Source: Lanius collurio
Taxonomy: Eukaryota > Chordata > Aves > Passeriformes > Laniidae
Reading direction: 5' to 3'
Assembly (NCBI GenBank): GCA_020086605.1
Contig: JACBWW010000016.1
Span: 9,884,180-9,948,179, forward strand
Length of the DNA stretch: 64,000 nt
Below, one piece after another: positions 1-14,800 of this stretch (within the stretch, counting starts at the first letter, position 1; every line of letters begins with the position of its first letter). The translations under genes were made by a program, and so were the position numbers. Under the pieces are notes generated by a model. That model was not told where the DNA came from, did no database searches, and worked only from the letters and a program-made list of their open reading frames with translations.

Positions 1-2800
1 TGGTGCTTCTAACCCTAGGAGTTCTTCTTTACCCTAACACTAATCCCAGAAGTTGGCTGATCAGGATATAATAATATCCTGTTATGGCCCAGACAAATAC
101 TTCAGTATTTATTAATTTTTGTGTGGCTGATCTATTATTTTGGTTACCCTTTTCCGTACTGTCCCTGCTCAGAGCTGTGTCTCTCCTAACCTTAGGAATG
201 GGCTGAACCTAAACTTGTGGCCACCAGGCATGACCCAGAGGCCATGGGTGTAATCCTTGTACAGCCCATCTCCTGTTCTGACAGCCCATTTTCATCCCAC
301 AGCAGTAGGAGCTATTCTTTCAAGGTAATGAGCAGACTGGGTGGTGATCATCCAGCCCACATTACATCATGTTCCTAAGAACAAGCACATTACAAAGAGA
401 AGGGAAGAAATGCCTTTTCTCCAGACCCATTCTGCTTGGCAGACAGACAGCTTCTATACTGGTTTATACTGAGACTTGCTGTAGCTACCTCCTGACAGAG
501 CCTCCCCCAAAACCTCCCTGTCATGGGCAGTTTGTGTTCTTCTCGAAAAATGGCCTCTGGTGGGACAGTTTGGAATGTCCTTTCTCCAAACTCACAGTTT
601 CAGAAGGTTGAGAAAGTGTGATATTTCAGGACTGTGGTTCTGTGTTCAACATCTTCATTTTAAATGTAGCCTTGAATAAATTATTACTAACTCAAACCCT
701 CAACTGGGGACCAAGGCACTGTCAAGCCCATGGAAATATGCTAACAAATGTAATGCTGACCAAATGTCTAGTACATCGTGTCACATTTTTGAGAAATGTC
801 ACAAGGTAAAATATTCATTCTTTGGCAAGGGGAGGTCTCAACTAGAAGGTGCCAAAGGAATTCACAAAGCTTTGGAAATCTCTATGTATCTCTTTCTCTA
901 GGGAAAGAGAGAACTCGAACATTATTTCCTTGACTGTTTACATCTGAAAATGAAAGCTGGAAACCCATCAGGGACACAAGAATTTCAACACAGTTTGTTG
1001 CCACAATTAGCACTCTGTGGAATATCGATTCTGAAGCTGTTGAACTTGTTCTCAGGGGTCTGTTTTGTAATTTATATTGTAGGGTTTGCATTTTATAATC
1101 TAACTGGAATTTGTAAGATTTTTATGCATGTTGATTTATAATATTCAAGGCTGTGTACTGAGTTTTTTAGACCTCTGCTGTGCTAACATAGATATGAGAA
1201 GGGTGTATTCAACAGTCCATAGTTAACTCGAGGAGCAGCAGATAACACTACCAGGCCTTGGATGAAACAGCTAAGACCAATTAAGGTGTAGAAGGTCATT
1301 AGAGAAGCTTCTCCTCATATGTTTCTGAGATAACAACTGATACAAATTCTGATGTAAAAGAGTGCACTTTGTTCAGCACTGGTGCCCCACATGGACTTAC
1401 CATACTATCAGTATTGTTATTTGATAGTTTAAGACTCTTCCCCTGCAGCTGGTGGTGTTTTCGGTGTAAGCACAGGCCTGTTGCAGCACAGTGCTTGTCT
1501 AAAGCAGTAGTATCTGACTCTTCATACCTTCCCCACTGGTGATCAGATTTACTCTGTCTTGGAAAATAAAGTGGATCACAGGTCTGAGGATCCTTAAGTA
1601 TGTTGTACAGTCCTCTACCCATCTCCTTTGCTGTGGGCACTTGAGCATCTGAGAGGTTGCCATAGTCTGTGCATTTCCCAGCCTCCATGTCCTCCTCTGC
1701 CTGTGTTTGGGTGGAAAGCTGAAATGATTTTATTTTAACAACAAAGGAAAGGTGGCTTGTGGACATTCAAAATGCACTCTGCTGCAGCTGCTGGGAAGAG
1801 CTGTTATTTTCTGTGTTGGTGAATTAGCCAAAACTAGTGGCAAGAACTGGTGGAAATTACCAGGTAATTGGGGAAGGCAGTTTCTTCTGTTTGAATGTGC
1901 TGTGATATTTGTCATGTCATTAATAACACGGCATCCTTTGCCTCTCATTTGTTTGTCCCTAACTGCGTCCCTCAGGCATTCCTGCTCAGAGGGGTTTCTG
2001 TCCACCAAAAAGCTCCAGGGTAGCACACAACTTAATATGTAAACTCTGTTTATAACAATTGCTTTTTTGTGTGTTTGCTGATTTATATCCTACTTGAATG
2101 TATAATGCCTTGTACAAAAATTGATTGGCAAATTGCTGGTTGTCCTTAACCTCTGGTGTTACTGAGGACATTAAACCATTAGCAATGCTGAGAAGAAGTA
2201 CAAGTTAGCCAGGAACTGGTATTTCATCATGTCGCTGTGGTGGTAGGAGCTTGCTGATTGCCTGCAGTGATGGATCAGGACAGTTGGCCTTGGAGAAAGC
2301 CTGTTTAAGGACTGACATGAGGAGAGGCAAGATAGCTGTCATGCCTCCTGTGTAAGAGAAACAGACCGCTGGACTGTTTTGCCAGTTAGGATGGAAAGTG
2401 TGTTTGGTTTATGTCTCATATAAATAATAAAAGTAATAAAAAGACACAAATACCTCACCACAAATGAAGCGGTCAGGAACAAATTTAACAGAAAAACAAA
2501 TAGCTGACCAAAGCACATTAACCATTCAGACTTAAATCTGACTTCATTCTCCAATAAATGGCTTTAGCCTCTACACTTGATGTGCTCTGTTGATTTAAGC
2601 ACCTAGGGTTTTTTCCTGCTTCTGGCAAAAACAAGAATCGATGAGAATAATTGTGTTCATGAATGTCCCTCACTGGGGAGAAGGAGAAGAGTGCCAGAAC
2701 TCCTCTTGTTCAGTCTTGTCTCTGCCCAGAAGACCAGTCAGTGCTTGCTCTGTTAGACGCTGGCAGGAGTGTGTTTCCTTGGCAAAAATGCAACTTTTTC

Positions 2801-2803
<3 letters not shown>
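1..2803. other. Intergenic, no supported gene
   Basis: AT-rich DNA with scattered AATAAA hexamers. The only segment with coding character is a minus-strand open frame (1299-1766) containing an exon-like block, listed separately. If human gene order holds, TGFBR3 lies off this end, but I see none of its exons. Confidence 0.6.
1528..1718 (-). other. Exon-like minus-strand block, unidentified
   Basis: A 156-codon frame (1299-1766, minus) contains a stretch bounded by an acceptor-like catttcag (exon start 1718) and a consensus donor GAAG|gtatga (exon end 1528). The 191 nt read LSTQTQAEEDMEAGKCTDYG and continue without a stop to KSDHQWGR. I recognise no family, and the frame may be open by chance. 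Confidence 0.2.

Positions 2804-2835
<32 letters not shown>
2804..2835. repeat. (AC)16 microsatellite
   Basis: Thirty-two bases of uninterrupted AC dinucleotides. The repeat inflates overlapping frames on both strands, none of which is a gene. Confidence 0.97.
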
Positions 2836-2837
<2 letters not shown>

Positions 2838-5800
2838 AATAGTACACAATGTCCTCTTTCCTCAAGCACTGGAAATGAGCATAATGCTGTTTGCTTGCTC
2901 AGATATCCAGGCCTGTCTTGCAGAGAGTGCTGTGCCCAAGTCCCAGCCCCCAGCTCCATGTCCCACTGGTCAGGCTGGGGCTGAGCTCCCACAGCTGCAG
3001 CCCGACAGTGCTCTGGCCCCTTGTGAGTGCTCCGTCTCCCAGGGAACTGCTGAAGCCAAGTTCAGATTCAAATAGTCTAAGTCTTGCCATCTCTCAGCCT
3101 ATAGCCTGGCCAGTGGCTTCTGGTGTCTGTTTCTTTCAAATGCAGAGCTATTAAATTAATTTTGCTACTTTTTTGAGATCAAATATAGTTTTATGGTGTC
3201 TTGTAGGTATGTGAAAGCTGTTGTCATCTCCTCACACAGGTTTTTTGTTAAAGTTTTTTTTGAAATGGTCAACTTTATGAGAACCAATTAATATTTAGGT
3301 GATGCTTGTTTTTTTAAAAGATACTTGATCTTTATATGTGTGTTTTCTGCCTGAATGTGTTTCACAAGGTCAGCCTTATTCAATGCTGAGAAAAACACCA
3401 TAGGCACCTTCTGCTGATACAAGCTGCCATTAAGAGAAACATATCAAATACATCAGCAGACAACAGGAGTTCTTAAGTGCTTAGGAAAGATTATATTAGT
3501 TATTGTACATATTTTAGTTATTACTACATTTCTGACCTTTATTAGATGATTACTTCACACAAGAAAACTTGCAGACCAGCCGTTCTGCACCAATGTGGCG
3601 TGTAGGGACAGCTGTCTCTTTGCTCTAGGAAAAAAACTTATTAAAACAAAAATCCCATCATTTGTAAGCATTTGGTTGCAAAAGAATCTACCTGGGTAAT
3701 TCCTTGGGAGGAATGAATTTTTGGTCTATAAAAAGAAGCAAATGATTTTCAAATCCTTGGCCTGATGCGTGATACACCAGCTGGGTGACACTGCAGGGTT
3801 CCCCCCTGGCTGTGGGTGCCAGTGGGGAAAAAGCTGAGACTGAGCAGACTACCAGGGTTTGTCTGAAGACATTTTTTCCAGATACCAGGAACTATAATCT
3901 TTCCTGGCTTCCTTGAAATGCTGAGTGCTAAAATAAGTGTTGTAGATGGAAAAACTGAAGAACACACAAACAACAGATCAAATGGAGTGGAGGTACAAAT
4001 TTCACATTTTAGGTTTCCTTCAGAAATGCAGAATTAGATTAAGAAAGGTGAGGATACATTGGGAAAAACAAGAGAAAATTCTGTGGGATATACATTACCC
4101 CCAAAGAAAACACACAGCCCTTATGGGTCTCAAGAACAAAATAATTTTTTACTGAATATGGTAAATCAGGTTTGCAGGATAGAAACATTTTTGAAGTGTG
4201 AGGGAAGAAACAGTTCTGTGATTTGGAAGACAGGACCAGCACAGGATGGTGCAGCCTTCTTGCCAGGACATTTCTTAAGCCACTGATCAATCAGCTGCTC
4301 CAGTCTTCTCAGGAATCTCCCTGTGGAATTTTTATAACATACACTTCTCACAATTTATACTACGATTGAAAGGCAATTATAATAACTTGTGATTACAGAT
4401 TATTCTATATAGTTAACTTGAGTTTTAAGCTATAAAATTTAAGTTGCTTGGACAGCACTTGCTGAGAAAGCGCTGCCTCCCTAGAGGTCAGCAGAGATGT
4501 TGGATCTGGAGTTCCCCTGCTAAGTGGGAAGGAGTATCTGGTGCAGTCTTCTCATACTCTCTTTGGAAATGTGCTGCTCCAAGAGCACGTGAGATATGTT
4601 AGCCCTGAGCACCCTGCAAAGGCTCTCTTCTCCCTTCTCTGCAGAATCTCTTGGAGGGCGTGTGTCAAGGTGAATATGTCCATGCTGTAATTCTTCATTC
4701 TCTCGGATATGTGCCAGAATCCTGCAGGGGTGCCTCCAGCTGCATTCTAGAATTTTGAAAAACTTTGAAAAGAAAAAAATGTGAAAAACATAAACTCTAC
4801 AGTATCTCAGAGGAGCCTGTTTAAGCCAAAATACTCTAACTGAAATGAGGCCTGGGAATGCACAAGCTATAGAGTCACCTTCTATCCTGACATTCCTTCC
4901 CTTTCAGTCTTACCACAATACATTTCCCTAATATGTGAAGGCACTCTGTCAGCACTTCATTGCAATTAGCTTGGTTGCACTGGGAATTACTTTTAACGAG
5001 GCAGCTTAATCCTGCCTGATCTCAGGAGTGTGACTGACAGCGAGGAGTTGTGTGCAATAGATGCAAAGATATGGAGCTTGCAGGAAAGGCAGAGTGTTGT
5101 GTAGACAATGATGCATATGTTCTGGAAAGCGATTAATGCTAGAAGTTTAATTTGAAGTGAGCAGGAAAAGAGCATTATAAATGGCTTGAATCTGATGGTT
5201 GATGAATGCTCTCAGCTCCCTATAGAGCTTGAAAAGTTGGTTGCTGTTGCTTGTTACTGTTCCCTCCTTTATTCAGTATTCTCCTGTGAGGTTTTATTTT
5301 ATCTTTATTTATAGGCATGGTTTTTATCTGGGATGTTAATTGAAACCTTTTTTTATAAATAAGACATGCATGCATGTTAAGCATGGAGGCTGTGTACCCA
5401 CAAGGGTTACAGGGAATTTTAAACAGAGGAGTCAGGAGTGCCACAACTGCCCTGGACTAAAGCTCCATTGGGTAGGGACAGACTCTTGTGCATGCAAGGC
5501 AGCTGTCTTGGCGAATCTGCTGTTTCCTTAAACTGATGTTTGGGGAAAAAAATGGTTTCTTGGGAGAGTGTTTGTCAGTATGAGACTATCAGATCACACT
5601 GAGGAAAAATTAAGAAAAAAAAAAGGATGTATTTTCCTGTTTTTTAAGGGGAAGCAAGCTTATTTTCAAAAGCTGAATCAAGTTCTGAATGCAAGGCTAT
5701 GCTCCGTGGCACTGCATATTTTCTGCACCCCTCAGCTGTACCAAGGTGTCCAAAATGTTAAAGGGTTCTCAGTCTGACATTGCTAATGCTAATAAGAACT

Positions 5801-8800
5801 GACAGTGCAACTTTTCTCTCATTGAAAGCCTCTTTTAATAGCCTTGTGCAAAGCTCTCTAAAGTCAGTGGAAATGTTCCAGCTAACCTCAGTGGGCACTG
5901 GGCCAGGTCATACATCACATCTGTCCCAGTCACCTGCGGATGTGCATAAATAACATGCAGTAGAACGTGCTTAAACTGTGCAGCACAGTTCAGGAGTTTT
6001 CAGAATCTCTAACACCCTTCTTGTTAGTATTGGAACACAATGCAATCCTTTTAAAAAACATTTTAAAAGCACCCAAAACTAATTAGCACACAGCAACAAC
6101 AAAAAATACCCACAACCAAACAAAAAAAACTCCAACAAACAAACATACAATGACACCAAATAAAAAAAAAAAAAACACAACCCTAAAAGTATTGAAGGCA
6201 AATCCTGAAAGTCTGCTTCTGAGACACTCTCCTATTATAGGAAAACTGGAGTCCAAAATCAGTCTGGAGAAGTTCTATGACATTAAAAGAAGACAGAATT
6301 TCCTGCTGTTATACAGAAGATGAGGAGCCTGTGGGCCGCTGTATTTGGAAAGAACAGGTATATGAGCAAACAGATGACAAGTGCTTTATAAACTTGCTCT
6401 CTAGTGTTCTGAACTGAAGCCACCTCTTTAGGCAATAAAGATATATAATTCTTGTGGCCAAGAGAGCTAAAAAGCAACTGGCCTGGTGTTTTACTTCTTC
6501 TTCAACCTTCACATTTTAAAACGTGGTGCCTTGCACTTTGGAAATGTTTTTCACTATCTTTAGCATTATTTCAGACCTGTGGTGCAGAGATCCATTTCAT
6601 ATGATGCCTATGCCTAGCAACTGATGAAATCCTTGTCAGAATGATGTCATCAGTCATCATTAGAGATGCCTATTTTTTGAGTCTTTTGAGGTTATTCTGA
6701 TGGTTCTGGCAGCTAAGGAGTCTGAGGGGGCAGAGGAGCAGCCACACTCCTTTCAACAGGATCTGAGTTCCTTTCCTGCTTTTTAGCTGGGATATCCCCT
6801 TCCTCTGAATCCTTGTTTTCCTTCTGCATACTGCTGGTCTTCTAAGACCTTTCTCCCAAGTGCTGGAGATGCCCACTGACAACTTAGTCTTTTTAAAACC
6901 TCTTTGCATGCTTCTTCTGTGCTGGAGTGGAAAACTTCACTACATTAATGACGAGCTAATTTTCAGACATAAGCATGTTTTCCTTTCAAGCCTCTGCAGG
7001 GAGAGGGTGAGAGCTGGTATTTTCTTCAGCTGTTATAGCTGACTTCTAAGTCTTTTTACTTAAATAGCATGATTTATTTTGATTGTCAGAAATTTATACA
7101 TTCAGAGCTGCAGTAATATGTACAAATATTTACAGATGGCAACAATAGTTGGAATTAGGTCCAAACAGCCTTTTTCACAGCAGTTAGCAGGATATCCAGA
7201 AGAACTGAAACTACAAGAGGGTTTTCTAGACACAAGCAACAGAGACAAATATCTTATTCAGTGGAGATGGTTAATCTCTATTACAGTTTAAAATTTGCTT
7301 TCTCCATCTTATTAATCTACATTACTGGAAAGAAGCGTTATCCAAACTATCTTCACTTCTAACAGAGCCTTTTGCAGAGCAATTTCTTATATGCTCTGGA
7401 TTAAACCAGCTCAGGGTTTGAGAAGAGTTAATGCTTGATATCTTGCCTCATATTTTGTGAGCTTTCAATGAGATAAAATGGACATTTGTATGAAGCCAGT
7501 GAGGCAGCTTCTCTCCACAGCTAAGAAGGTATGGACTTCTATACATGGTATCTTCTCCACAAGCAAGAAACATGATTACCCTAAAGAATCAACCTCTTCT
7601 TTTAAGATTAGAGAATTGGCAAAATTTCCTAGTCTCAAGCAGGTCCTCTTTCCTCATCTCTTGTAAGTCACCAGTTGCACACACCAGCACAGTCTCTGGA
7701 TCAGTTCCTGTGGAGCTTGGCTCATGGCAACAGTGATGCTTTCATCAGATGAGAGACTCTGCTGCTGAGACTGGGGAAAACCTGCCCTCCTGTTAGTTCC
7801 TGCCCTTGCACCAGAACTGGTGTTCATGTACATGACTGTGCAAACAACACTAGAGGCACATGCACGAGTGAAAACTAAACATTTGGGACAGAAGACAAGG
7901 GAGGAAAATTAATTTTCACCCAGATCATCTCCCTGATTTATCTCAATTGCACTGTTAGTCCTACTGGTAAAGAAAGAGGAGAGTGTAAAATTGGCTCTTG
8001 TGACAGCAGCCTGCACTTGGGTCAGTGTGAGGCAAGTGTAAAACCACTGCCCAAACCCCAGCTGCACAGCTCTCATAATTTGGCAGGAGAATCAGCCTTT
8101 GGTTTGCCATTTTTAAGCATCTGGTTTAGTCAAAAACAGTGAATGAAAAGTTGTCCTGTCATTAGTTGTAACTCTGAAGAGTATGTGGTATGGTATTCAT
8201 GCAAAATATTGATACTCAAAACTGTTTCAGATCTCATAAGGGCCTAACATGCTCTGAAGCCATAACTGTATTCTGATCTGATTAGAAAACCATGAGATGC
8301 CACAAATGCTACTTGATTATTGAGTTCAACTTTTAAGGCCTTGTCCCTTTACCTCCCTGGAGATGAAATTGTGAGCAGATACTAACAAGAGCCTGATAGC
8401 TGCAACCTGAATGAGTCCTGAAAACATAATCTTTCTAGAAGTTGTAAGTAGCTTCCTAAACAGGCTTCCCCAAACCAGGTACTTCAGTGCATCAGTAGGA
8501 GGAAGGTACATGGAATGCAGAGATGGCCAGATATTGAAGTCTGTTGTTTATTCAAAGTGTATTGCAGACCTAACTTCCATCTATTTAAAATTCCTCCAGA
8601 AAAGTCAAGCTGAATATATTAATGGCTGGAGGGGTGCTTTGAAGCCATGCCTAATATGAGAGCAGCGTGGTGCTGTGTGGAACGAGCTGGGGCTGGGCTG
8701 TAAGGGCTGCTCACAGTGCTGCTGTCCGGGGCACACAGCATGCCCAGGGACTGCTGACGGGTAAATCCCAGAAGGCAGGGGGCAGGCAGGGTGCTGTGGT

Positions 8801-11800
8801 GCCTCACTGCCTCGCTCTCTGCAGCACTAGTGCCAAGCTCTCCTTCAATTCTGATGTGTACAAGTTGCTTTAAGACTCTGCATTAGGTAGTGTGCCATGG
8901 GGACAAGGTGTGCTTCAATGTCTGAGCAGAGAACAGAAATCACAGCTGCTAAAATGCTTTCAGAGATAAAATTGCCTCTAAGGTGAGGCTTGTTTGGGGA
9001 AAGAAAGATGCATCTAGTGATCAAACAAGAGGTGACCATGCTATTCTCCATGTAGCACTGGGTGACAAGTTGCTGAGAGTGATTTCAGCCCTGTCTGAAA
9101 AGATGTCTGTACAAAAGTTTTTTCAAAGATCCCTGGCCACTTATTTTGGCAAGTCCACTCTTAATCAAGTTATGAGAAGTATTACTTAACCTAAAGATGT
9201 CAAAAAATTATTTGTGTAGTTAAACCAAAATGATGGATGAATAAGAATAAGTTATGGCTAATAACCATGTTAAATGACGGTCAGGTTGCTCTCTTAATCA
9301 AAAAACTTTGCCAAATATTTACTAAAATAGGTCAGACTCTTGTAAAAGTATAAATAGTTTGTTAGTTATTTAAATAAAGGATCCTTACAAACCTTATTTG
9401 GTATGATTTTTTGATAGTGTTTATGAGGGGGGTTTTAAATCCATTGTGATTTTTCACTAGTGAAAGTATTTTTTTTTTCCTGGCAAAGTAGATTTTCCCT
9501 ATAAAAATCTGATAGAAAACATACTACTTTGTAAATTATGAGATTGTAAACACTTCATACATGAACTTTAGCACTAAATATGTAAGTTAATTAGAAAGGG
9601 TGTTGCCATTTGTGACTTTCAACTAGATATTTTGTTGCTGTTTTGTGATCGGCAAGTTCCAAATCCCTGATAAAAAAGTACTTAGATATGCAAGGAGGAG
9701 GGGAAATGTTCTGGAAGAGAAAGCTTACAGTCTTTTGCCCCAACATGTTCTTTGTGCATGCTTGTATTTGCAGAACAGGATATGTTCAGAATGGATAAGA
9801 CAGATTTTTAAAAAATGTAATTTTAGAGAATATACATAAGATAACGCAACATGAATATTGAGAATGAATGTGCACGTTTTCAGTCTCCCTGATCTTGTGG
9901 AGTTGGGAATGCCTGTATTCATGTCTTGTTCCATCCTGTTATGTACAATTCACAATATTCCTTAAAAAGAAGCCCACAGAAGATACAAATTGCTATCTAA
10001 TAGTATGGAAGTCCTGCATAAGGAAATTGAAGAACTTTACAAAGTGAAAAGTAAAGTATAATTACATTTTGGACACTTCTTAATATGTGGAAAAGAGCAG
10101 AATTCTTTGATTCAGTTTTGGTGCCATAGGTGTTAATACCACACATTCAGTGTAATTACAAATGGCATGAGGATGAGAAAGTGGTAAAAAACCTAGTGTG
10201 ACTGGATAAATCAGAAAGTGTCCCTGGTGAAAAGATTAGGCAATGACTGCTCACCAAATTCAACTGAATCATTTTGGTTATCCTATGTCCAGTAAAAATC
10301 AAGTTTTGACAACCAACTTAGCCAAAAGAGGGACACTTGGGACAGCAGATGTCACATGAAAAAGGTTGGGTTGTGTTGGAGAGAGATTAAAACAAAGATT
10401 CAGCAATATTTTCAGCCAGTCTGTGTACAAAAAGGAATTTGGCCCAAAGTATTGAAGGCTAAACTTGCTGGTATTGTAGTATTATGTCCATATGTTTAGC
10501 TGCTTTTTTATTATTCTGATTGTGTCATCTGTAGTTGTGATGGTGAGTGTTTATGTGGATCATATCTTTGGCTTTGGTGGAAGTGGGAATAAGTTTTACC
10601 ACCACTATCAACTTCTACTTTCCAGTGTTCCTCTTTTTGTCCAGCCTTGCTCGAAGCATCTGTGGGAGTGAAGTGCTTATTGTACTGAGGCATGATCACA
10701 AGTATAGAGACATTAATGTCTTTCTGGGTGGGAAAATGGCCTACTCTGAAGTGATTTCAACTTCACAGTAATGGCTGGAACTATTGGAAATGGTTGTATC
10801 CAAGAAAGGATTGAGCTTGGTGTTCTCCAGGCAAGATCAGGAAAATAACCGGAGTCCCAGCTGCAAGCCATCAGAAGCTAGAACCATGAAATAAAATGGG
10901 GGCTGCTCACTTTATTTTACAAAGGCTCCATCCTGACCTCCTGTCTGTCTGCACATTATAAAGAGTAATAAGATATAAAATTATTTTCAGTTGAAGATCA
11001 ATTTCATCCATGCAACCATAAAAATATGGAGAATTCATTCCCTGCAGTCACCCAAGAGGAAAATGAAGCTAGCCAAGAGCTAGACTGCCATCTAACTCTA
11101 AGAATAACAGCCTATCATATTGTTTCAAAATTCTTGAACTATTCCAGCTATCTGATCAGATTGAGTCCAAATGATACCTAAGCAAGTCAGTCAATAAAGA
11201 GATTACCATAGATGAAGCAACTAGAAACATGTCAAATAACTGAAAAAGGACCAGTAGAAAATGGAAACAAAACATAAGGAGTGCAAAACCATAGCAACAG
11301 CCAGTGTTGCTGGCTACAATAGGCTTGTGTTAACTAGAAATAGAACTAAGTAATGCAAGGGATTGGAAAATAAAAGATAAAGGCAGTTTCAGTATTTTCT
11401 GTTGTAAACCATGCCATTTATGGAGTAATACAGCAGAAAGCAGTACAGTTTAAACAAACACTAAAAAGGTGGGGATAGATAATTCTGTGAATGAAATGCA
11501 TTCTTCATTTTAAACTATTCAATGAGAGAAAATTCAAAGTGTTAGCAGTTTTTTACTCAAAAAAGAAAATACTGCGGATGCAAGCAGATTGTGCAGGATC
11601 TTTCTTGTGCAAACATCTGCAAAATAATCAGTCATAGTTAAATGGCAATCTTTAACTGGTGACACTGTTTATATGAAAGGCAGTTTCAGTGCTAAAGCCT
11701 TGTGAAATATAATGGCAAAGTGAGATGTCTTTTTTAGCAAAAGACAAGCAATAGTACCAAACTTGTAATACTTGAAAAATTAGGGAAAAAACAACAAACC

Positions 11801-14800
11801 TGAAAATAGACAACAGAAAATAAAGTGAACAGCAAGTTTTTGCCATTCTGTTAATGTGTTTCAAGGGGTTGGGAGTTTGCCAGTACAATGTACTATGTGG
11901 CTCTACTTCAGGAAATTTAAAGCCTGAACATACCTTATACCTCTCAAAGTACTCTCAAAGAGTTGAGGTTGAGTGTGTGGAAATCCAGCTGGGTCCTGAT
12001 GCCATGCTTCAGGATTTCTGCTCCCAGGTTTCCTAATGTGCCTGTGGGTGGATTTCTTGGTAATTCATGTGTGCTTTTATGCATAGTACAGATAGTCCCC
12101 TTGTGGGCAAGAAATTTGGGTCTGTCTTATGGGCCAGCTATTAACAAATCTTAGAGGTTTCTACTCCTTAGCAGTTTTGGTAGAAAAAGTCAAAAGTGGG
12201 TTTGTGGATAAATAAGAGATAGAGGTACCAACAGTACGATCACTAAAACCTCCTTACTGCATGAGATCAGACCAAAACCCAAGGCCTACGAGGTAATTTG
12301 CAAGGAGAAATGGATCAGTTGTTTAACTGAGGGGTGTGTTAAGTGAAAGGGTTTGTTGGATGGGGGAATAAACAGCTGGGACTCATTTGATTGTAACACT
12401 CAAAGCACCAGACAGTAGTGTCAGAGTTTCTGCAAAGCCAAGAAATCCTCAAGAGACAATGTTCATCTGCTGACTTGAATGGAATAGTGGGAAGAATAGC
12501 ATCAGCCAAATTACTTTAACCTAGCTTTACTCCAGTGAATACTATTTGATGAAGCAAATTCTAGAATATTCACTATAAGCAAATTGTTTGCACAGCATCA
12601 ATTCCTATCTTTTCTTAGTGTTCTGCACCCAGTGTTCCTCTGGACACAAATGGAAAGATTTGGTGGGGACACAATATGTTTTGAGAAAACATTCCAGAAA
12701 CACAAAAGCAGCATGATAAAACCAGTGTTATATCTTTGGACTTGAGATAGCGCTCACATTTTTTTATCTTTTTTTTTTTTTTTTTAATAGATAGATATAA
12801 TTGATACTGGAAAGTACAGGGATGGGAAAGCCTGAAACAGGAAAAGTTGAGCAACTCTAGTCATGCTAGTGCCCTACAATGGAGGAGATGCTTCTTGCAT
12901 ATTTATTTTTATGTGTAATTCCTTGCTTAAAAATGTAGGCAAAACTGTTTTAGTGTCTTTTCAAAGGTGAGAATGGATGGGAAAGTGAACTGGTTTTAAA
13001 CTACCTTGGCAGTGTTGTTATTTTATCCAAAAATCAAACTCTTAATCAACTATTTCTGACCTGAACTTCAGGCTTCAACACCAACACAGCTGCAGTTGTA
13101 AAACCAGTAAAAGAAAAATTTCCAGAAAAATACAATTTCAAAAGCATTGGGCAGAGCAGAAGAGGTAATTTGTATTTTTTAAAATTGCAAACAAGGAAAC
13201 CATAGAACTGTGGTCACGTATGTCCTCTATATATGTATAGGGGGATTTTGATGTGTTGTTTTCAATGGCTGTGTGTTATCCATGAACTTGGATTAAATAA
13301 GCTTGGAAGTATAGTTTGATACATTTGTTCTTCCAGAAAAGCCTATTAGAAAAAAATCATGTCTCTGCCACGCCCTACACCCTTCATCCCCATGTGTTCT
13401 CCTTGTAGTTCAGTATCCCCTAGGTTGTGCAGTTGTGTGAAGATCTGCCTCTCTGAGGGCACACAGTGGGTGCTCCATTGTTTCACTGGTTCACTTGGCA
13501 GCAAGGTCAAAAAAGCAGCTGTGCCAGTGTGAGAGAATGGGGGTGTGGGAGGGCAGAAGATGTTCTTCTGCAGGAGGGATCCTCTTAAACCAAGAGTGTT
13601 CCTGGAGGAAAGGTATTTTTGCTGCATCCTTCAGGCATTGCATTTCAAGAGTTTGAAATGTGTAGATCACTGTCACAATCTAGAAAGTAAACATAGTGAA
13701 ACCTGCAGTTGATCTTATCGTGCATTTTATTTTCTCAAGTGATCCTACAAAAGATTTGAGGAAACTCACTAAAAACTCTGTGCTGCATTCTGGCCATAAG
13801 GGTCTATGGGATTTCTCTGTAGGATATAGGGATTACCCTTCAATTCCTACCTTATTTAAACTTTAACTTGAAACTGAACTGTTGTTGGGGACTACAGACA
13901 GCTCAGTCAAATCTGTTCTGGAAGAGTCTCAGAGCAAAGAAATTAAGAGATTAGTGACACCAGCTTGCCAGGAAGCTTTGCCTTGTGTGTCATACAGGAA
14001 CTGCAAAGGGGAACTTTGGAGTTGTGGAACTGTGCACGGCTATAGAAGTACATGGACAGCAGCAACAGCAGAAGGCACAAGTGTATCAATGTTCGAGTCG
14101 GTGTGGCCCCACAAAGCCAGGATCTGATGGCTGAAAGACTCTGTTGTTGCTTTGTACCTCTGATAGGAAATGTACCTCAGGCAGTACTGTGGTGATGGCT
14201 GGGTCACTATGTGCTCTGACACATCTCTACTCTGAATGGCTTGTTCAAAAAAGGTTGATATTCAGGAAATCTTTGTTTATGACTCATCTTTATCATCTAA
14301 AAGGAAGTGGCCTGCACATGGAAGGCTGTACCCTGATGCAGTGGCCTGAGCTTGGTGATGAGAGTTGCAGAGTTTAGACAGTGGTCCTGGCTTTTTGCAT
14401 CTCTGAACACTTCTGGTTGTGCACAACACTTTTGGAATGGTGAATGTTCTGTGATGAATGTGCATGTGTTACATATGTGCCACAAATGGGTTCAAGTAGG
14501 ATAATCACCATGAGAGGAATGGGGAAACAAACAATTCCTCCCATGGTAGCTGCTGACATGTAGACGTGGGCAAAATGGGATCCCTGATATATGCTGGTAT
14601 CTTGTTTAGTATATTATTATTTGTTTTATTATTATTTGGTTTAGATTTGTAAGCACAAAGTGCTGACCAAATATTAGATTTTTGTGGGTTTTCCTTACAC
14701 AGAAACACCCACAATTCTCTCTGTAGTATAACGTCACTCCTTCAGGGCAACTGTTGTCAGGAACAATCAGTATGGCCAAGTATTTCCCACTGCCTCCACC

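Noticed and set aside
2641..3154. Frames on both strands around the AC microsatellite, including a Thr-His repeat peptide
   Set aside because: The dinucleotide repeat has no stop in these frames, so openness is trivial.
14085..14110. 'gttcgagtcggtg' as a possible tRNA T-loop
   Set aside because: The conserved CC after the loop is missing and no A-box or acceptor stem can be found upstream.
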